Below are positions 5,099 to 5,116 of a stretch of DNA of 5,116 bases, piece after piece (position 1 is the stretch's first letter; every line of letters starts with the position of its first letter). The notes under the pieces were generated by a model that was given only the letters and a program-made list of their open reading frames with translations, was not told the origin of the DNA and made no database searches. This stretch comes from Candidatus Nitrosopolaris nunavutensis (GTDB taxonomy: Archaea; Thermoproteota; Nitrososphaeria; Nitrososphaerales; Nitrososphaeraceae): positions 1 to 5,116 of the forward strand of contig DAOM01000158.1 of NCBI GenBank assembly GCA_002501855.1. Reading direction: 5' to 3'. Made by a program: the position numbers and the translations under genes.

Positions 5099-5116
5099 AA
5101 TGTTTGTAGAAACATT
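5099..5116. repeat. Perfect 7-bp inverted repeat at window end
   Basis: AATGTTT (5099-5105) and AAACATT (5110-5116) form a perfect 7-bp stem with the 4-nt loop GTAG. The second arm ends at the last base of the window, so the stem may be longer. It could be a terminator, a protein-binding site or part of a mobile-element end; the sequence does not decide. Confidence 0.5.

Larger units (their letters stand above)
4858..5116. other. Non-coding stretch with repeats, no recognised gene
   Basis: I see no coding region of useful length. It holds an odd-centred palindrome, GTAAT-G-ATTAC (4889-4899), a weak ATTGT/ACAAT inverted repeat (4909-4927), the 14-bp direct repeat pair at 5025-5063 and a hairpin at 5099-5116. 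The region may be the promoter or edge of something starting beyond the window. Confidence 0.5.

Noticed and set aside
1..5116. CRISPR array, defence system, complete insertion sequence, tRNA or rRNA
   Set aside because: I looked on both strands and found no regularly spaced repeat series beyond two copies, no transposase, nuclease or toxin-antitoxin motifs, and no conserved RNA gene features.

Overview
The window looks like chromosomal DNA from an ammonia-oxidising archaeon of the Nitrososphaeria (Thaumarchaeota), most likely a soil lineage of the Nitrososphaerales. The strongest clue is a C-terminal PEFG motif followed by a membrane segment and a basic tail, the sorting signal typical of thaumarchaeal surface proteins. 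Other clues are signal peptides ending in AYA-Q or SYA-Q, AT-rich TATA boxes about 25-30 bp before start codons with no Shine-Dalgarno sequence (leaderless or nearly leaderless mRNAs), and moderate-to-low GC. The genus cannot be fixed from the sequence alone.

Layout. Positions 1-571 (minus) hold the 5' part of an exported protein with an Ig-like domain, cut by the window edge. Positions 572-928 are a divergent promoter region. Positions 929-2320 (plus) encode a complete 463-aa CPA1/NhaP-type Na+/H+ antiporter. Positions 2321-2956 are mostly non-coding, with a TATA box, a hairpin and a T-run that could mark a small RNA, plus the promoter of the next gene. Positions 2957-4104 (plus) hold a surface protein with two tandem copies of the thaumarchaeal PEFG-associated domain, an N-glycosylation-rich linker and a PEFG-CTERM tail. 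Its reading frame is broken twice by single extra bases (3185-3190 and about 3450). Positions 4387-4141 (minus, convergent) hold a small multi-membrane-segment protein that also looks interrupted by one extra base. Positions 4388-5116 are sparse: one doubtful 75-aa ORF behind a well-placed TATA box, a 12-bp palindrome, a pair of 14-bp direct repeats exactly 25 bp apart, and a perfect hairpin at the window end.

Together this is a cell-envelope neighbourhood: an ion antiporter for Na+/pH homeostasis flanked by two exported proteins and a small membrane protein. There is no sign of an operon; each gene has its own candidate promoter. The most notable point is the broken two-domain PEFG protein. 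Either it is a decaying (or phase-variable) surface gene, or, since a third similar extra base is suspected 880 bp downstream, the assembly carries indel errors here. I found no CRISPR array, tRNA, rRNA or complete mobile element.
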